Assembly: GCA_011525845.1 (NCBI GenBank)
Contig: WYBP01000008.1
Location: 62,001-126,000 of the forward strand
DNA: 64,000 nt
Reading direction: 5' to 3'
Origin: Gemmatimonadaceae bacterium
Lineage (GTDB): Bacteria; Gemmatimonadota; Gemmatimonadetes; Gemmatimonadales; Gemmatimonadaceae
Position 1 is the stretch's first letter. Every line of letters starts with the position of its first letter. This document shows positions 1 through 9,536 of this stretch, piece after piece. Both the position numbers and the translations under genes were made by a program. A model generated the notes under the pieces. That model saw only the letters and a list, made by a program, of their open reading frames with translations. It was not told the DNA's origin and searched no databases.

Positions 1-1142
<1,142 letters not shown>

Positions 1143-1146
<4 letters not shown>

Positions 1147-1589
1147 GCGATCGCGACTGGGACGCCGAGCTGAAGAAGATCGACAAGCAGATGGAGAAGG
1201 TCGCCGACCAGGCGATCCTCCCCGCGCCGAAGGGTGCGGCGCCGGCGCAGAAGGCGGCCGCGGCCGAGGTGCAGCGGACGACCTCCACCTTCGGGGTCTT
1301 CGCGCGGCTCTCGCTCGCCGTCGCCCTCGGGGTGGGGATCCTCTTCTGGCCCTACAGCGCGCGCTGCGGGCTCGGCCTCGCCGCCTTCCTCGGCGCCGTC
1401 GCGGCGCTGGTCGTGAGCGGGGTCTGGTCCTCCATCTGGACCTGGAGGCACCGGGCCGCGCGCGCCCACACCCTCTCGCTGCTGATCGTGCTCTGGGGGC
1501 TCGTGCTGGCCGGCATCGACATCCTGCCGCGGGTGGGGTACGCCATCCCGACCGTCGCGCATCCGGCCGGGTGGGCCTGCACGGAGTGA
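1143..1589 (+). CDS. small three-helix membrane protein of unknown function
   Basis: A 148-residue protein I do not recognise. The first ~50 residues are charged and hydrophilic (many Lys and Asp, then an Ala/Pro-rich stretch) and are probably cytoplasmic. Three hydrophobic segments follow, at about residues 56-76, 82-104 and 113-135, so it is likely an inner-membrane protein. It starts inside the stop codon of the NtrC-type regulator (ATGA overlap), which suggests translational coupling and perhaps a role in the same signalling unit. No catalytic motif is visible. Confidence 0.7.
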
Positions 1590-1603
1590 ACGCCGCCGCG
1601 CGT

Positions 1604-1616
1604 TAGATTACCACTA
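1604..1616 (+). promoter_or_regulatory. possible -10 element of a leaderless aldehyde dehydrogenase transcript
   Basis: TAGATT at 1604-1609 lies in a short AT-rich patch, exactly six bases before the ATG at 1616. Transcription would then start at or next to the initiation codon. No Shine-Dalgarno sequence and no convincing -35 box are visible. Inference only. Confidence 0.3.
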
Positions 1617-3097
1617 TGACGACTTTCAACAATTTCATCGGTGGCGAGTGGGTCGCGCCTTCCACCGGTGCGTATTTCGAGAACGTGAATCCCGCGGACA
1701 CCACGGACATCGTGGGCCGCTTCCCGAAGTCCGGCGCCGCGGACGTGGCCAAGGCCGTGGAGTCCGCGAAGAAGGGGTTCGAGCGCTGGAAGCGCACGCC
1801 GGCCCCCGCGCGCGGCGACGTGCTCCGCCGCGTGGGCGACCTGATGACCGCCCGCAAGGAGGAGCTCGCGGACCTCATGACGCGGGAGATGGGGAAGCCC
1901 CTCGCCGAGACGCGGGGCGACGTGCAGGAGGGGATCGACACCGCCTACTACGCCGCCACCGAGGGACGCCGCCTCTTCGGGCACACCGTGCCCAGCGAGC
2001 TGCGCGACAAGTGGGCGATGAGCTTCCGGCGCCCGATCGGCGTGGCGGGCATCATCACGCCGTTCAACTTCCCGCTCGCGATCCCCACCTGGAAGATGTT
2101 CCCCGCGCTCCTCTGCGGGAACGCGCTGGTGTTCAAGCCGGCCGAGGACGTGCCGCACACGGGGCACGTCTTCGTGGAGCTCCTGCTCGAGGCGGGGCTC
2201 CCGCCCGAGGTGATCCAGCTCGTGCACGGCGAGGGGGATGTCGGCGCCGCGATCGTGGCGCACCCCGACGTGCCGCTCATCTCCTTCACCGGCTCCACCG
2301 AGACGGGGAGCAAGGTGGGCGAGACCTGCGGCCGCATGCACAAGCGCCTCTCGCTCGAGATGGGGGGGAAGAACGCGCAGATCGTCCTCGACGACGCGCG
2401 CCTCGACCTCGCGCTCGACGGCGTGCTCTGGGGCGCGTTCGGCACCACGGGGCAGCGCTGCACCGCGACCAGCCGGCTCATCCTGCAGGACGGGATCCAC
2501 GACCAGTTCGTCGCGAAGCTCAAGGAGCGGGCCGCGGCGCTCAAGCTCGGCGACGGCCGCAAGGCCGGCACCGACGTGGGACCGGTGATCCACGCGGACA
2601 GCATCGCCAAGATCGAGCGGTACGTGGAGATCGGGCTCTCGGAGAAGGCGGAGCTCACCCTCGGCGGCCAGCGTGCCACCGGCGGCGGGCTCGAGAAGGG
2701 GTTCTTCTTCAAGCCCACGATCTTCACGAACGTGAAGGCGGGCTCGCGGCTCGAGCAGGAGGAGATCTTCGGCCCCGTGCTCTCGGTGATCCGCGTGAAG
2801 GACGCGGACGAGGCGTTCCGCGTGAACAACGGCGTGAGGTACGGCCTCTCGTCGTCGCTCTACACGCAGGACGTGAACCTCGCCTTCCGGGCGATGCAGG
2901 AGCTCGACAACGGCATCACCTACGTGAACGCGCCGACCATCGGGGCCGAGGCGCACCTCCCGTTCGGCGGCGTGAAGCAGACGGGGAACGGGCACCGCGA
3001 GGGGGGCTGGGAGGTCTACGAGTTCTACTCGGAGACGAAGGTCGGCTACGTCGACTACAGTGGCACGCTGCAGCGGGCGCAGATCGACAACTACTAG
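1616..3097 (+). CDS. NAD(P)-dependent aldehyde dehydrogenase
   Basis: A 493-residue enzyme of the ALDH superfamily that oxidises an aldehyde to the acid with NAD(P). Visible family marks are the cofactor-binding segment TPFNFPLAIPTWK, the GSTETGSKV loop, the general base Glu248 in LEMGGKN, the catalytic Cys282 in GTTGQRCTAT, and EEIFGPVLSV near the C-terminus. The length is normal for the family. The C-terminus (GTLQRAQIDNY) recalls ALDH7-like and semialdehyde dehydrogenases, but the substrate cannot be assigned from sequence. It stands alone between a small membrane protein and lepB and appears to have its own promoter. Confidence 0.93.
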   Translation: MTTFNNFIGGEWVAPSTGAYFENVNPADTTDIVGRFPKSGAADVAKAVESAKKGFERWKRTPAPARGDVLRRVGDLMTARKEELADLMTREMGKPLAETRGDVQEGIDTAYYAATEGRRLFGHTVPSELRDKWAMSFRRPIGVAGIITPFNFPLAIPTWKMFPALLCGNALVFKPAEDVPHTGHVFVELLLEAGLPPEVIQLVHGEGDVGAAIVAHPDVPLISFTGSTETGSKVGETCGRMHKRLSLEMGGKNAQIVLDDARLDLALDGVLWGAFGTTGQRCTATSRLILQDGIHDQFVAKLKERAAALKLGDGRKAGTDVGPVIHADSIAKIERYVEIGLSEKAELTLGGQRATGGGLEKGFFFKPTIFTNVKAGSRLEQEEIFGPVLSVIRVKDADEAFRVNNGVRYGLSSSLYTQDVNLAFRAMQELDNGITYVNAPTIGAEAHLPFGGVKQTGNGHREGGWEVYEFYSETKVGYVDYSGTLQRAQIDNY

Positions 3098-3175
3098 CCG
3101 TTCGCGGGACCGGTAGCCCCGGGCATCCACGGGGATCGGGTGCCGGGGACGCATGGGCGGCGCGGGTCGCCCGGA

Positions 3176-3211
3176 GGGGCGGGACGGGGGTCACTTTCCC
3201 GATCCCGCCCC
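3176..3211 (+). terminator. hairpin between aldehyde dehydrogenase and lepB
   Basis: GGGGCGGGA (3176-3184) pairs perfectly with TCCCGCCCC (3203-3211). A further four pairs form inside (CGGG/CCCG), with one bulged base. It lies about 80 bases after the aldehyde dehydrogenase stop. There is no T-run after it, so it is either a weak terminator or a structure in front of the lepB start. Confidence 0.35.
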
Positions 3212-3231
3212 TTCGGTGTATATCCAGACCA
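3195..3231 (+). promoter_or_regulatory. possible lepB promoter with start at or near +1
   Basis: TATATC at 3219-3224 is the only AT-rich patch upstream and is followed by six bases and then the ATG at 3231. A poor -35 match, TTTCCC, lies at 3195-3200 (18-base spacer). No Shine-Dalgarno is visible, so the transcript may be leaderless. Confidence 0.3.
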
Positions 3232-4091
3232 TGGAGCCCGTCGAGCCGAACGCGACCGAGTCCTCCACGCCGCCGCTCCCGCCGCAGGAAGCGGCGGCGC
3301 TCGTGCAGCCTCCGGGACAGCGGTCGGTGCATCCTCCGGTGCACCCACCGGTGCACCCACCGGTGCACCCACCGGGGCACGAGCGGCGGCGCACGCCGGC
3401 GACCATCCGGTTCCTGCGCGGCGGCTGGGAGTGGGCCAAGTCCATCCAGCTCGCGATCGTGCTCTTCCTGCTGGTGCGCGCCTTCTTCGTCGAGGCCTTC
3501 AAGATCCCCAGCGGGTCGATGGAGGGGACGCTCCTGGTCGGCGACTTCCTGCTCGTGAACAAGCTGCTCTATGGGGCCGAGGTCCCGTTCACGAACAAGC
3601 ACCTCCCGGCGGTGCGCAGCCCGCGCTATGGCGACGTGGTGGTGTTCCAGTGGCCCGAGGACCCGAGCAAGAACTTCGTGAAGCGGCTCGTCGGGCTCCC
3701 GGGGGACCTGGTCGAGATGCGGGACGGCGAGTTCTATCGGAACGGGGAGCGGCAGCGCGAGGCGTACGCGGTGCGCAGCGACCCCGGCTTCGACCCCGCG
3801 GGCGAGGAGTTCCGCTGGCAGCGGGATTTCGTCGCGCCGGGCGTCGACGTGCGCGAATATCATCCTTCGCGCAGCAATTGGGGTCCGCTCGTGGTGCCCG
3901 CGGCGCACTTCTTCACGTTGGGCGACAACCGCGACAACTCGCTCGACAGCCGGTACTGGGGGTTCGTCCCCGACTCGCTGATGCGGGGGAGCCCGATCTT
4001 CGTGTACTACAGTTACGCACCGGACAGCAGTGCGTCGATGAGTTGGCTGACGCGGGTGCGGTGGCAGCGGCTCGGCGAGCTGATCCGGTGA
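3231..4091 (+). CDS. lepB: signal peptidase I
   Basis: Membrane-bound serine/lysine protease that removes signal peptides from secreted preproteins. The 286-residue protein has an unusual N-terminal extension of about 65 residues rich in Pro, Ala and His, containing four VHPP units. One transmembrane helix follows at about 69-88. Box B holds the catalytic Ser96 (IPSGSMEGTLLVGD), the catalytic Lys151 sits in NFVKRLVGLPGD, and the C-terminal box reads GDNRDNSLDSRYWGFVP. The ATG at 3231 was chosen because the longer reading to 3153 runs through a hairpin and adds no recognisable sequence. It stands upstream of the sigma factor, about 100 bases away. Confidence 0.95.
   Translation: MEPVEPNATESSTPPLPPQEAAALVQPPGQRSVHPPVHPPVHPPVHPPGHERRRTPATIRFLRGGWEWAKSIQLAIVLFLLVRAFFVEAFKIPSGSMEGTLLVGDFLLVNKLLYGAEVPFTNKHLPAVRSPRYGDVVVFQWPEDPSKNFVKRLVGLPGDLVEMRDGEFYRNGERQREAYAVRSDPGFDPAGEEFRWQRDFVAPGVDVREYHPSRSNWGPLVVPAAHFFTLGDNRDNSLDSRYWGFVPDSLMRGSPIFVYYSYAPDSSASMSWLTRVRWQRLGELIR
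3326..3373 (+). repeat. 12-bp tandem repeat (x4) inside lepB
   Basis: Four tandem copies of GGTGCACCCACC occupy 3326-3373, the first copy diverged (GGTGCATCCTCC). They encode VHPP repeated in the cytoplasmic N-terminal extension of signal peptidase. The unit is a multiple of three and contains the palindrome GGTGCACC, so copy-number slippage would keep the frame. Confidence 0.85.
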
Positions 4092-4192
4092 TGTCACGGC
4101 GTGCGCGGGGGTGCTTCCGCCCCGTGGGACCGGACTGCACATTCCGCGAGCGGTCGACCGTTGGACCCTGAAGGGACGCCCTGGAGGGATGC

Positions 4193-5062
4193 GTGCGAGG
4201 ACGAGGACCCGGAGCGAATCACAAGCGGTCGCTCAATGACGAAGGGTCGCTGGACCAATACCTCCGCGACATCAGCATCTATCCGCTGATCTCGCGGGAG
4301 GAGGAGGTCCGGCTCGCGCAGCGCATCCGCGAGGCCGACCAGGAGGCGCTCGACACTCTCGTGCGGTCGAACCTCCGGTTCGTGGTCTCCGTCGCCAAGA
4401 AGTACCAGAACCAGGGCGTGAACCTCTCGGACCTGATCAACGAGGGGAACCTCGGCCTCATCCGCGCGGCCCACAAGTTCGACGAGACCAAGGGGATCAA
4501 GTTCATCTCCTACGCGGTCTGGTGGATCCGGCAGGCGATCCTCCAGGCGCTCGCCGAGCAGAGCCGGATCGTGCGCGTGCCGCTCAACCGCGCCGGCGCG
4601 CTCCACCGCATCGGCAAGCGGGCCAACGCCCTCCTGCAGGAGCTCGGCCGCGAGGCCACGCACGCGGAGATCGCCGAGGGGATGGAGATCACGGAGGAGG
4701 AGGTCGCGAAGACGATGGCGATCTCGCAGACCCACCTCTCGCTCGACGCGCCGATGGCCCCCGGCGAGGACAACCGGCTCCTCGACTACCTCCCCGACAC
4801 GCAGAGCGCGACGCCGGAGGACGAGTCCACCCAGAAGGCGCTCGCCGACTCGGTGCACGAGGCGCTCGCGGGGCTCAAGGAGCGCGAGGCCAAGATCCTC
4901 CGCCTCTACTTCGGGCTCGACGGCTCCGAGCCGATGACGCTCGAGCAGATCGGCGCGGTGCTCAACATCACGCGCGAGCGGGTGCGGCAGATCAAGGAGA
5001 AGGCACTCTCGCGGCTCCGCCACGTGAGCCGGGCGCGGGCGCTGGAGTCGTACCTGGGATGA
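4193..5062 (+). CDS. RNA polymerase sigma factor, sigma-70 family (RpoD/SigA-like, short form)
   Basis: A 289-residue sigma factor that would direct RNA polymerase to -35/-10 promoters. It has region 1.2 (LDQYLRDISIYPLI), the full region 2 with the -10 and melting segment (GLIRAAHKFDETKG, then FISYAVWWIRQAI), region 3, and region 4 ending in a helix-turn-helix (LTLEQIGAVLNITRERVRQI). Region 1.1 and the non-conserved insert of long RpoD proteins are absent, so it is a compact group 1/2 factor. The GTG start at 4193 follows GGAGGG closely. Its stop codon abuts the first heptamer array of an inverted-repeat element. Confidence 0.93.
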   Translation: MRGRGPGANHKRSLNDEGSLDQYLRDISIYPLISREEEVRLAQRIREADQEALDTLVRSNLRFVVSVAKKYQNQGVNLSDLINEGNLGLIRAAHKFDETKGIKFISYAVWWIRQAILQALAEQSRIVRVPLNRAGALHRIGKRANALLQELGREATHAEIAEGMEITEEEVAKTMAISQTHLSLDAPMAPGEDNRLLDYLPDTQSATPEDESTQKALADSVHEALAGLKEREAKILRLYFGLDGSEPMTLEQIGAVLNITRERVRQIKEKALSRLRHVSRARALESYLG

Positions 5063-5065
5063 GGG

Positions 5066-5185
5066 GTGAGGTGTAAGGTGTGAGGTGTAGGGTGTGAGGT
5101 GCCCCAGGACGGCTGCGTGGCGCACCCCGTCCATCCGATCGACTAAGTTTCCTCACACCTCCCACCTCCCACCTCACACCTCCCA
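5066..5185. repeat. inverted heptamer-array element without a gene (copy A)
   Basis: The left arm has five consecutive 7-bp units of the type GTGAGGT at 5066-5100. The right arm has five units of the inverse type CCTCACA/CCTCCCA at 5151-5185. The 50-base centre holds its own hairpin, GGACGG (5107-5112) with CCGTCC (5127-5132). The left array begins four bases after the sigma-factor stop and the right array ends six bases before the yajQ GTG, so the element forms the whole spacer. It shares its architecture with the loci at 47511-48051 and 51485-51605. Confidence 0.8.
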
Positions 5186-5191
5186 CCCGCC

Positions 5192-5695
5192 GTGCCCAAG
5201 GACGCCTCCTTCGACGTCACCACATCCGTGGATCTCCAGGAAGTCGACAACGCCGTGAACCAGGCGTCCAAGGAGATCGCGCAGCGCTACGACTTCAAGG
5301 ACGCGAAGGTCGCGACCGTGGAGCTCAAGCGCGCCGAGGGGCTGGTGAAGCTCACCGCCGACACCGACATGCGGCTCCGCGCGATCTGGGACGTGCTGCA
5401 GGCGAAGTTCGTGAAGCGCGGCGTGCCGGTGAAGAACCTCGACGCCGGGGAGCCCGTCGCCGGCGGCGGCGACATCTGGCACCGCGACATCAAGCTCAAG
5501 CAGGCCCTCGATGGCGAGACCTGCAAGAAGGTCGTGGCGGCCATCAAGGCGCAGAAGTTCAAGAAGGTGCAGGCGAGCATCCAGGGGGACACCGTGCGCG
5601 TCGTCTCCCCCAGCCGCGACGAGCTCCAGACCGTGATGGGGTTCCTGAAGGGCGAGGACTTCGGGGTCCAGCTCCAGTTCGGCAACTACCGCTAG
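5192..5695 (+). CDS. YajQ family nucleotide-binding protein
   Basis: A 167-residue cytoplasmic protein of the YajQ/UPF0234 family, made of two ferredoxin-like halves. Some members bind cyclic di-GMP, tRNA or nucleotides. The N-terminus SFDVTTSVDLQEVDNAVNQA and the C-terminus GVQLQFGNYR are characteristic, and the length is standard. The GTG at 5192 gives the expected N-terminus. Its 5' region is the right arm of a heptamer repeat element, which would place the gene's leader in a strong RNA hairpin. rimO follows after three bases, so the two are likely co-transcribed. Confidence 0.92.
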   Translation: MPKDASFDVTTSVDLQEVDNAVNQASKEIAQRYDFKDAKVATVELKRAEGLVKLTADTDMRLRAIWDVLQAKFVKRGVPVKNLDAGEPVAGGGDIWHRDIKLKQALDGETCKKVVAAIKAQKFKKVQASIQGDTVRVVSPSRDELQTVMGFLKGEDFGVQLQFGNYR

Positions 5696-5698
5696 CCC

Positions 5699-7117
5699 GT
5701 GCGCTTCTCGCTCGTCACCCTCGGCTGTGACAAGAACACGGTCGACAGCGAGCGCTACCTGGCGCGGCTCCTCGACCATGGCGCCACCCCCGTCGCGGAC
5801 GCGGAGGACGCCGAGCTCATCATCGTCAACACCTGCGGCTTCATCGACGCGGCCAAGCAGGAGTCGATCGACGCGATCGTCGCCGCGGGGCGGCTCAAGG
5901 GGAGCGGGAGCGCGACCGCCGTCGTCGCCGTGGGCTGCATGGTGGAGCGGCACAAGGGGGAGCTCGCCGAGGCGCTCCCCGAGGTGGACCTCTTCATCGG
6001 CGCCTCGGAGTCCGAGCGGCTGATCCCGCTCCTGCAGGAACGCGGGCTCATCGGCGACCCCGTGACGCAGCATCCCGGGGTGCGCGCCTACGCGGGGGAC
6101 ACCCCCTTCGTGCGCTACCTCAAGGTGAGCGAGGGGTGCGACCATGGCTGCGCCTTCTGCGCCATCCCGCTGATGCGCGGGAAGCACCGCTCGTTCTCCC
6201 TGGACGAGATCGTTCGCGAGGCGCAGCTCCTCGAGCTGCAGGGCGCTCGCGAGGTGAACCTCGTGGCGCAGGACCTCGCCCACTACGGCCGCGACCGCCG
6301 CGACGGCGTGCGCCTGCCCGAGCTCCTCGAGGCGCTCGTGCGCGAGACGTCGATCCCCTGGATCCGGAACATGTACCTTTACTCGGCCGGCATCACGCCG
6401 CGCCTGCTCGAGGTGATCGCCGGGGAGCCGCGGATCCTCCCGTACCTCGACATGCCGATCCAGCACGCCTCCGACGTGGTGCTCGAGCGGATGCGGCGCC
6501 CGGAGCGGCAGCGCACCATCCGCGAGAAGGTCGCCCGCTTCCGCGACGCCGTCCCCGGTGTGGCGATCCGCACCACCTGCATCGTGGGGTTCCCGGGGGA
6601 GACGGAGGACGACGTGCGCCAGCTCCTCGACTTCCTGCGGGAGATCGAGTTCGAGCGCGTGGGGGTGTTCACCTACTCGCCGCAGGAGGGGACGCGCGGG
6701 GCGGAGCTCGCGGACGACGTCCCCGAGTCGGAGAAGCGCGCGCGCCTGGAGGCGGTGCAGGAGCTCCAGCGGCACATCACGGCGGAACGCTACGAGTCGC
6801 GGATCGGGACGCGCGCGGTGGCGCTGGTGGAGGCCGCGGCGGGCGCACGGGGTGGAACGCGCGGGACGCGCGAGGGAGCGCCGCAGGCGCGTGCGCGCCT
6901 GCCCTGGCAGGCGGACGACATCGACGGCGTCACCTGGCTCGACACGGACGCGGCGCCCGGCGCCCTCGTGGAGGTGGACGTGGAGTCGGTCGTGGACGAC
7001 TACGACTTCACGGCGCGCGTGCGCGCGGTCGTGAGTGCGCCGCCGGCGGCAGAGCCCGCCGCACGCGGTCGCGCGCTGCCGATCGCCGCGGGCGCGATGG
7101 GGAGCTTCGGCCGGTGA
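5699..7117 (+). CDS. rimO: ribosomal protein uS12 (Asp) methylthiotransferase RimO
   Basis: Radical-SAM enzyme that adds a methylthio group to an aspartate of ribosomal protein S12. The 472-residue protein has an N-terminal UPF0004 domain with three cluster-binding cysteines (LGCDKNTVDSE, NTCGFID, VGCMVER). The radical-SAM triad is Cys147, Cys151 and Cys154 in CDHGCAFC. A C-terminal TRAM domain ends the protein and is interrupted by a Gly/Arg/Thr-rich insert around residues 380-400. CDKNTVDSE favours RimO over MiaB. The GTG start is three bases after yajQ, and the stop overlaps the next start (GTGA). Confidence 0.95.
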   Translation: MRFSLVTLGCDKNTVDSERYLARLLDHGATPVADAEDAELIIVNTCGFIDAAKQESIDAIVAAGRLKGSGSATAVVAVGCMVERHKGELAEALPEVDLFIGASESERLIPLLQERGLIGDPVTQHPGVRAYAGDTPFVRYLKVSEGCDHGCAFCAIPLMRGKHRSFSLDEIVREAQLLELQGAREVNLVAQDLAHYGRDRRDGVRLPELLEALVRETSIPWIRNMYLYSAGITPRLLEVIAGEPRILPYLDMPIQHASDVVLERMRRPERQRTIREKVARFRDAVPGVAIRTTCIVGFPGETEDDVRQLLDFLREIEFERVGVFTYSPQEGTRGAELADDVPESEKRARLEAVQELQRHITAERYESRIGTRAVALVEAAAGARGGTRGTREGAPQARARLPWQADDIDGVTWLDTDAAPGALVEVDVESVVDDYDFTARVRAVVSAPPAAEPAARGRALPIAAGAMGSFGR

Positions 7118-8493
7118 GGAGCGGCCGCACGCGCGCCACCGCCCTCATCCTGCTCCTCGCGGTCCCGCTCGTCGGCTCCTGCCTCGGCAAGCCGCTCGAA
7201 CCGATCGACCCCTCGCCGGTCGTCCGTCCTCCCGCAGCGCCCCCGGCGGCGCCACCCGTCGAACCACTCCCACGCGACCCGGGGCCGCTCCGCGCGGTCG
7301 CGGGGGCGGGGCCGCTGGTGCGCATCGCACTGCACGTGCTGCGCGACACCTCGCGCCTCGGCGCGACCGGTGCGTGGCGCCTGCTCGACGCGCGCGGCGG
7401 CGTGGTCATCAGGGCGGGCGCCGCCGAATCCTGGCGCCTGCAGCGCGACGGCGGGCGCCTCCGGGCCGTCCGCTCCGACGGCACCACGACCGCCTGGCTG
7501 GACGGGACCCTCGCGATCCTCCCGGACGATGCCGGGGCACTGGTCCGCGCGAACAACAAGACCTACCGGGGCGCGCTCAACCTCGTGCCGACGGACAGCG
7601 GCGTGCTCGCGGTGAACGTGCTGCCGATGGAGGAGTACCTCCGCGGCGTCGTCCCGCTCGAGATCGGGGAGCGCCCCGCGGCCGAGCGTGCGGCGGTGGA
7701 GGCCCAGGCGGTCGCGGCCCGCTCGTACACCGTCACGCGCGTGCTCTCCGCGCGCGCCGGGAACGGCCGCAGCGCCGACTTCGACCTCATCGCCTCCGTG
7801 GGCGACCAGGTCTACGGCGGGCGTGAGGCGGAGCGTCCGGTGGCGGACGCGGCCGTGCGCGAGACGGCGAGCCTCGTGCTCCTGCTCGGCGGCCGCGTGG
7901 TCACGGCGCCCTTCTACTCCACCTGCGGTGGCGAGACGGCCGGCGCGGAGGAGGTCTGGCGGAGCGACGGGGAGGCGCACCTCCAGCGCGTGAGCGACCG
8001 GATCCCCGGGAGCGATCGGTACTACTGCGACATCGCCCCCCGCTTCGCGTGGACGCGCGAGCTCTCCGGCTCCGAGCTGGACGCGGTGGTCCGCCGCTAC
8101 CTCGGTGCGTACCAGCCCCTCCCGCCGGGCGGCCCCGGGCGCGTGCGGGCCGTGACGGTCGCCGGCCGCACGCCCAGCGGGCGCGTGGCGAACCTGGTGA
8201 TCGAGACCGATGGTGGGCGCTACAGCGTGCGCGGGAACGACGCGCGCTCCGTCCTGCGCTCTCCCGGTGGCGAGTTGCTGAACAGTGCCTATTTTCAGGT
8301 GACCACCGAGACTTCCGCGGGACGGATCATCCGCGCGGTGATCCGGGGCAATGGGTACGGACATGGCGTGGGTCTCTGCCAGTGGGGGGCGATCGGACGT
8401 GCCCGCGCGGGGCAGGACGCCCGCACGATCCTGCAGACGTACTACCGGGGTACCACGATAGGCCCCATCCCCGTCGGTCTCCTCACCCCCTAA
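7114..8493 (+). CDS. SpoIID/LytB domain lipoprotein
   Basis: A 459-residue exported protein. It begins with a positively charged stretch, a hydrophobic core (ALILLLAVPLVG) and a cysteine (VGSC) that fits a lipoprotein signal, followed by a Pro-rich linker. The SpoIID domain includes NVLPMEEYLRGVVPLEIG, AVAARSYT and, near the end, GNGYGHGVGLCQWGA. In sporulating bacteria this fold is a glycan-strand hydrolase. In Gram-negatives a peptidoglycan role is likely but unproven. The GTG at 7114 overlaps the rimO stop, so longer upstream readings are not needed. Confidence 0.88.
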   Translation: MRSGRTRATALILLLAVPLVGSCLGKPLEPIDPSPVVRPPAAPPAAPPVEPLPRDPGPLRAVAGAGPLVRIALHVLRDTSRLGATGAWRLLDARGGVVIRAGAAESWRLQRDGGRLRAVRSDGTTTAWLDGTLAILPDDAGALVRANNKTYRGALNLVPTDSGVLAVNVLPMEEYLRGVVPLEIGERPAAERAAVEAQAVAARSYTVTRVLSARAGNGRSADFDLIASVGDQVYGGREAERPVADAAVRETASLVLLLGGRVVTAPFYSTCGGETAGAEEVWRSDGEAHLQRVSDRIPGSDRYYCDIAPRFAWTRELSGSELDAVVRRYLGAYQPLPPGGPGRVRAVTVAGRTPSGRVANLVIETDGGRYSVRGNDARSVLRSPGGELLNSAYFQVTTETSAGRIIRAVIRGNGYGHGVGLCQWGAIGRARAGQDARTILQTYYRGTTIGPIPVGLLTP

Positions 8494-8504
8494 CGAGCCA
8501 CACC

Positions 8505-9536
8505 GTGCCGCCCACTCCTTCCGCCGGGACGCCGCGCCCTCCGATCCGCCTCGCCGTGCTCGGCCTGGGCGCGATCGCGCAGACGACGCACCTCCCCGTG
8601 CTGGCGAAGATGCGGGGGGTGCAGATCGCCGCACTCTGCGACAACGACGGCGCGAAGGCGCGCTCGCTGGCCCAGCGCTTCGGCGTGCGTGACGTCTTCA
8701 CCGACATCGACGAGCTCCTGGAGTGCCAGGACGTGGACGGGCTGATCATCACCACGCCCAACCACCTCCACGAGGTGCACGTCCTCTCGGCGCTGCGGGC
8801 CGGGTGGCACGTGCTCTGTGAGCGTCCGCTGGCGCTGAGCGCCCGCGGCGTGGAGCGCCTGCTCGCCGCGTCGGAGAAGGCCAAGCGCGTGGTGATGGTG
8901 GCCAACAACCATCGCTTCCGGCACGACGCGCAGATGCTCGACGCCTTCGTGCGCGGCGGCGAGCTCGGGAAGGTGCGGGGCGTGCGCGCCGGCGCGTACC
9001 GCCAGCGCGCCCAGATGGCCCCCTGGCGCCTGCGGCGTGCCGAGGCCGGGGGTGGGGCCCTGATGGAGCTGGGCCTCCCGCTCCTCGACCTCGCGGGGTG
9101 GCTCACCGACTTCCCGCGCGTCACGCGGATCTCGGCGTCCATGGAACGCGCCAAGGGTGCCAACGCGGTCGAGGAGTCGGCGATCGTCTTCATCGAGTGC
9201 GCGGGCGGGTTCACGGTGACCATCGACGTGAACGCGAACTACATCGGCGAGGACCAGCGCTGGTGGTTCGAGGTGATCGGGACCGAGGGGTCCGCGCGCC
9301 TCGCGCCGCTGCGGATCTCCAAGCGGATCCACGGCGCCGTGGTCGACGTCTCGCCGAGCGGGGCCGCCACCAAGGACACCCTCTACATCCAGTCCTACCG
9401 CTCCGAGCTCGCGCACTTCGCGGCCGTGCTCCGCGAGGACACCGAGTACGAGCCGCCGAGGGACCAGGTGCGCGTGTACAAGCTGCTGGACGCCATCTAC
9501 AAGGCCGCGGAAGACGCCAAAGAGCTGCGCCCGTGA
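8505..9536 (+). CDS. Gfo/Idh/MocA family oxidoreductase
   Basis: A 343-residue NAD(P)-dependent sugar- or polyol-type dehydrogenase. The Rossmann motif GLGAIAQ lies at about residues 16-22, followed by the family pattern DVDGLIITTPNHLHEVHVLSAL. Where most members read EKP the sequence has CERPLAL. The C-terminal alpha/beta domain holds the substrate site. The substrate cannot be predicted. The GTG at 8505 follows eleven bases after the SpoIID gene, and the stop overlaps the next GTG, so it belongs to a continuous plus-strand operon. Confidence 0.88.
   Translation: MPPTPSAGTPRPPIRLAVLGLGAIAQTTHLPVLAKMRGVQIAALCDNDGAKARSLAQRFGVRDVFTDIDELLECQDVDGLIITTPNHLHEVHVLSALRAGWHVLCERPLALSARGVERLLAASEKAKRVVMVANNHRFRHDAQMLDAFVRGGELGKVRGVRAGAYRQRAQMAPWRLRRAEAGGGALMELGLPLLDLAGWLTDFPRVTRISASMERAKGANAVEESAIVFIECAGGFTVTIDVNANYIGEDQRWWFEVIGTEGSARLAPLRISKRIHGAVVDVSPSGAATKDTLYIQSYRSELAHFAAVLREDTEYEPPRDQVRVYKLLDAIYKAAEDAKELRP

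Noticed and set aside
1352-3154. 600-codon open frame on the minus strand
   Set aside because: Opposite strand of the aldehyde dehydrogenase; no motif and typical GC-skew composition.
5066-5185. CRISPR-like short direct repeats
   Set aside because: Units are 7 bp and contiguous without spacers, arranged in inverted arms, and no cas genes are present.
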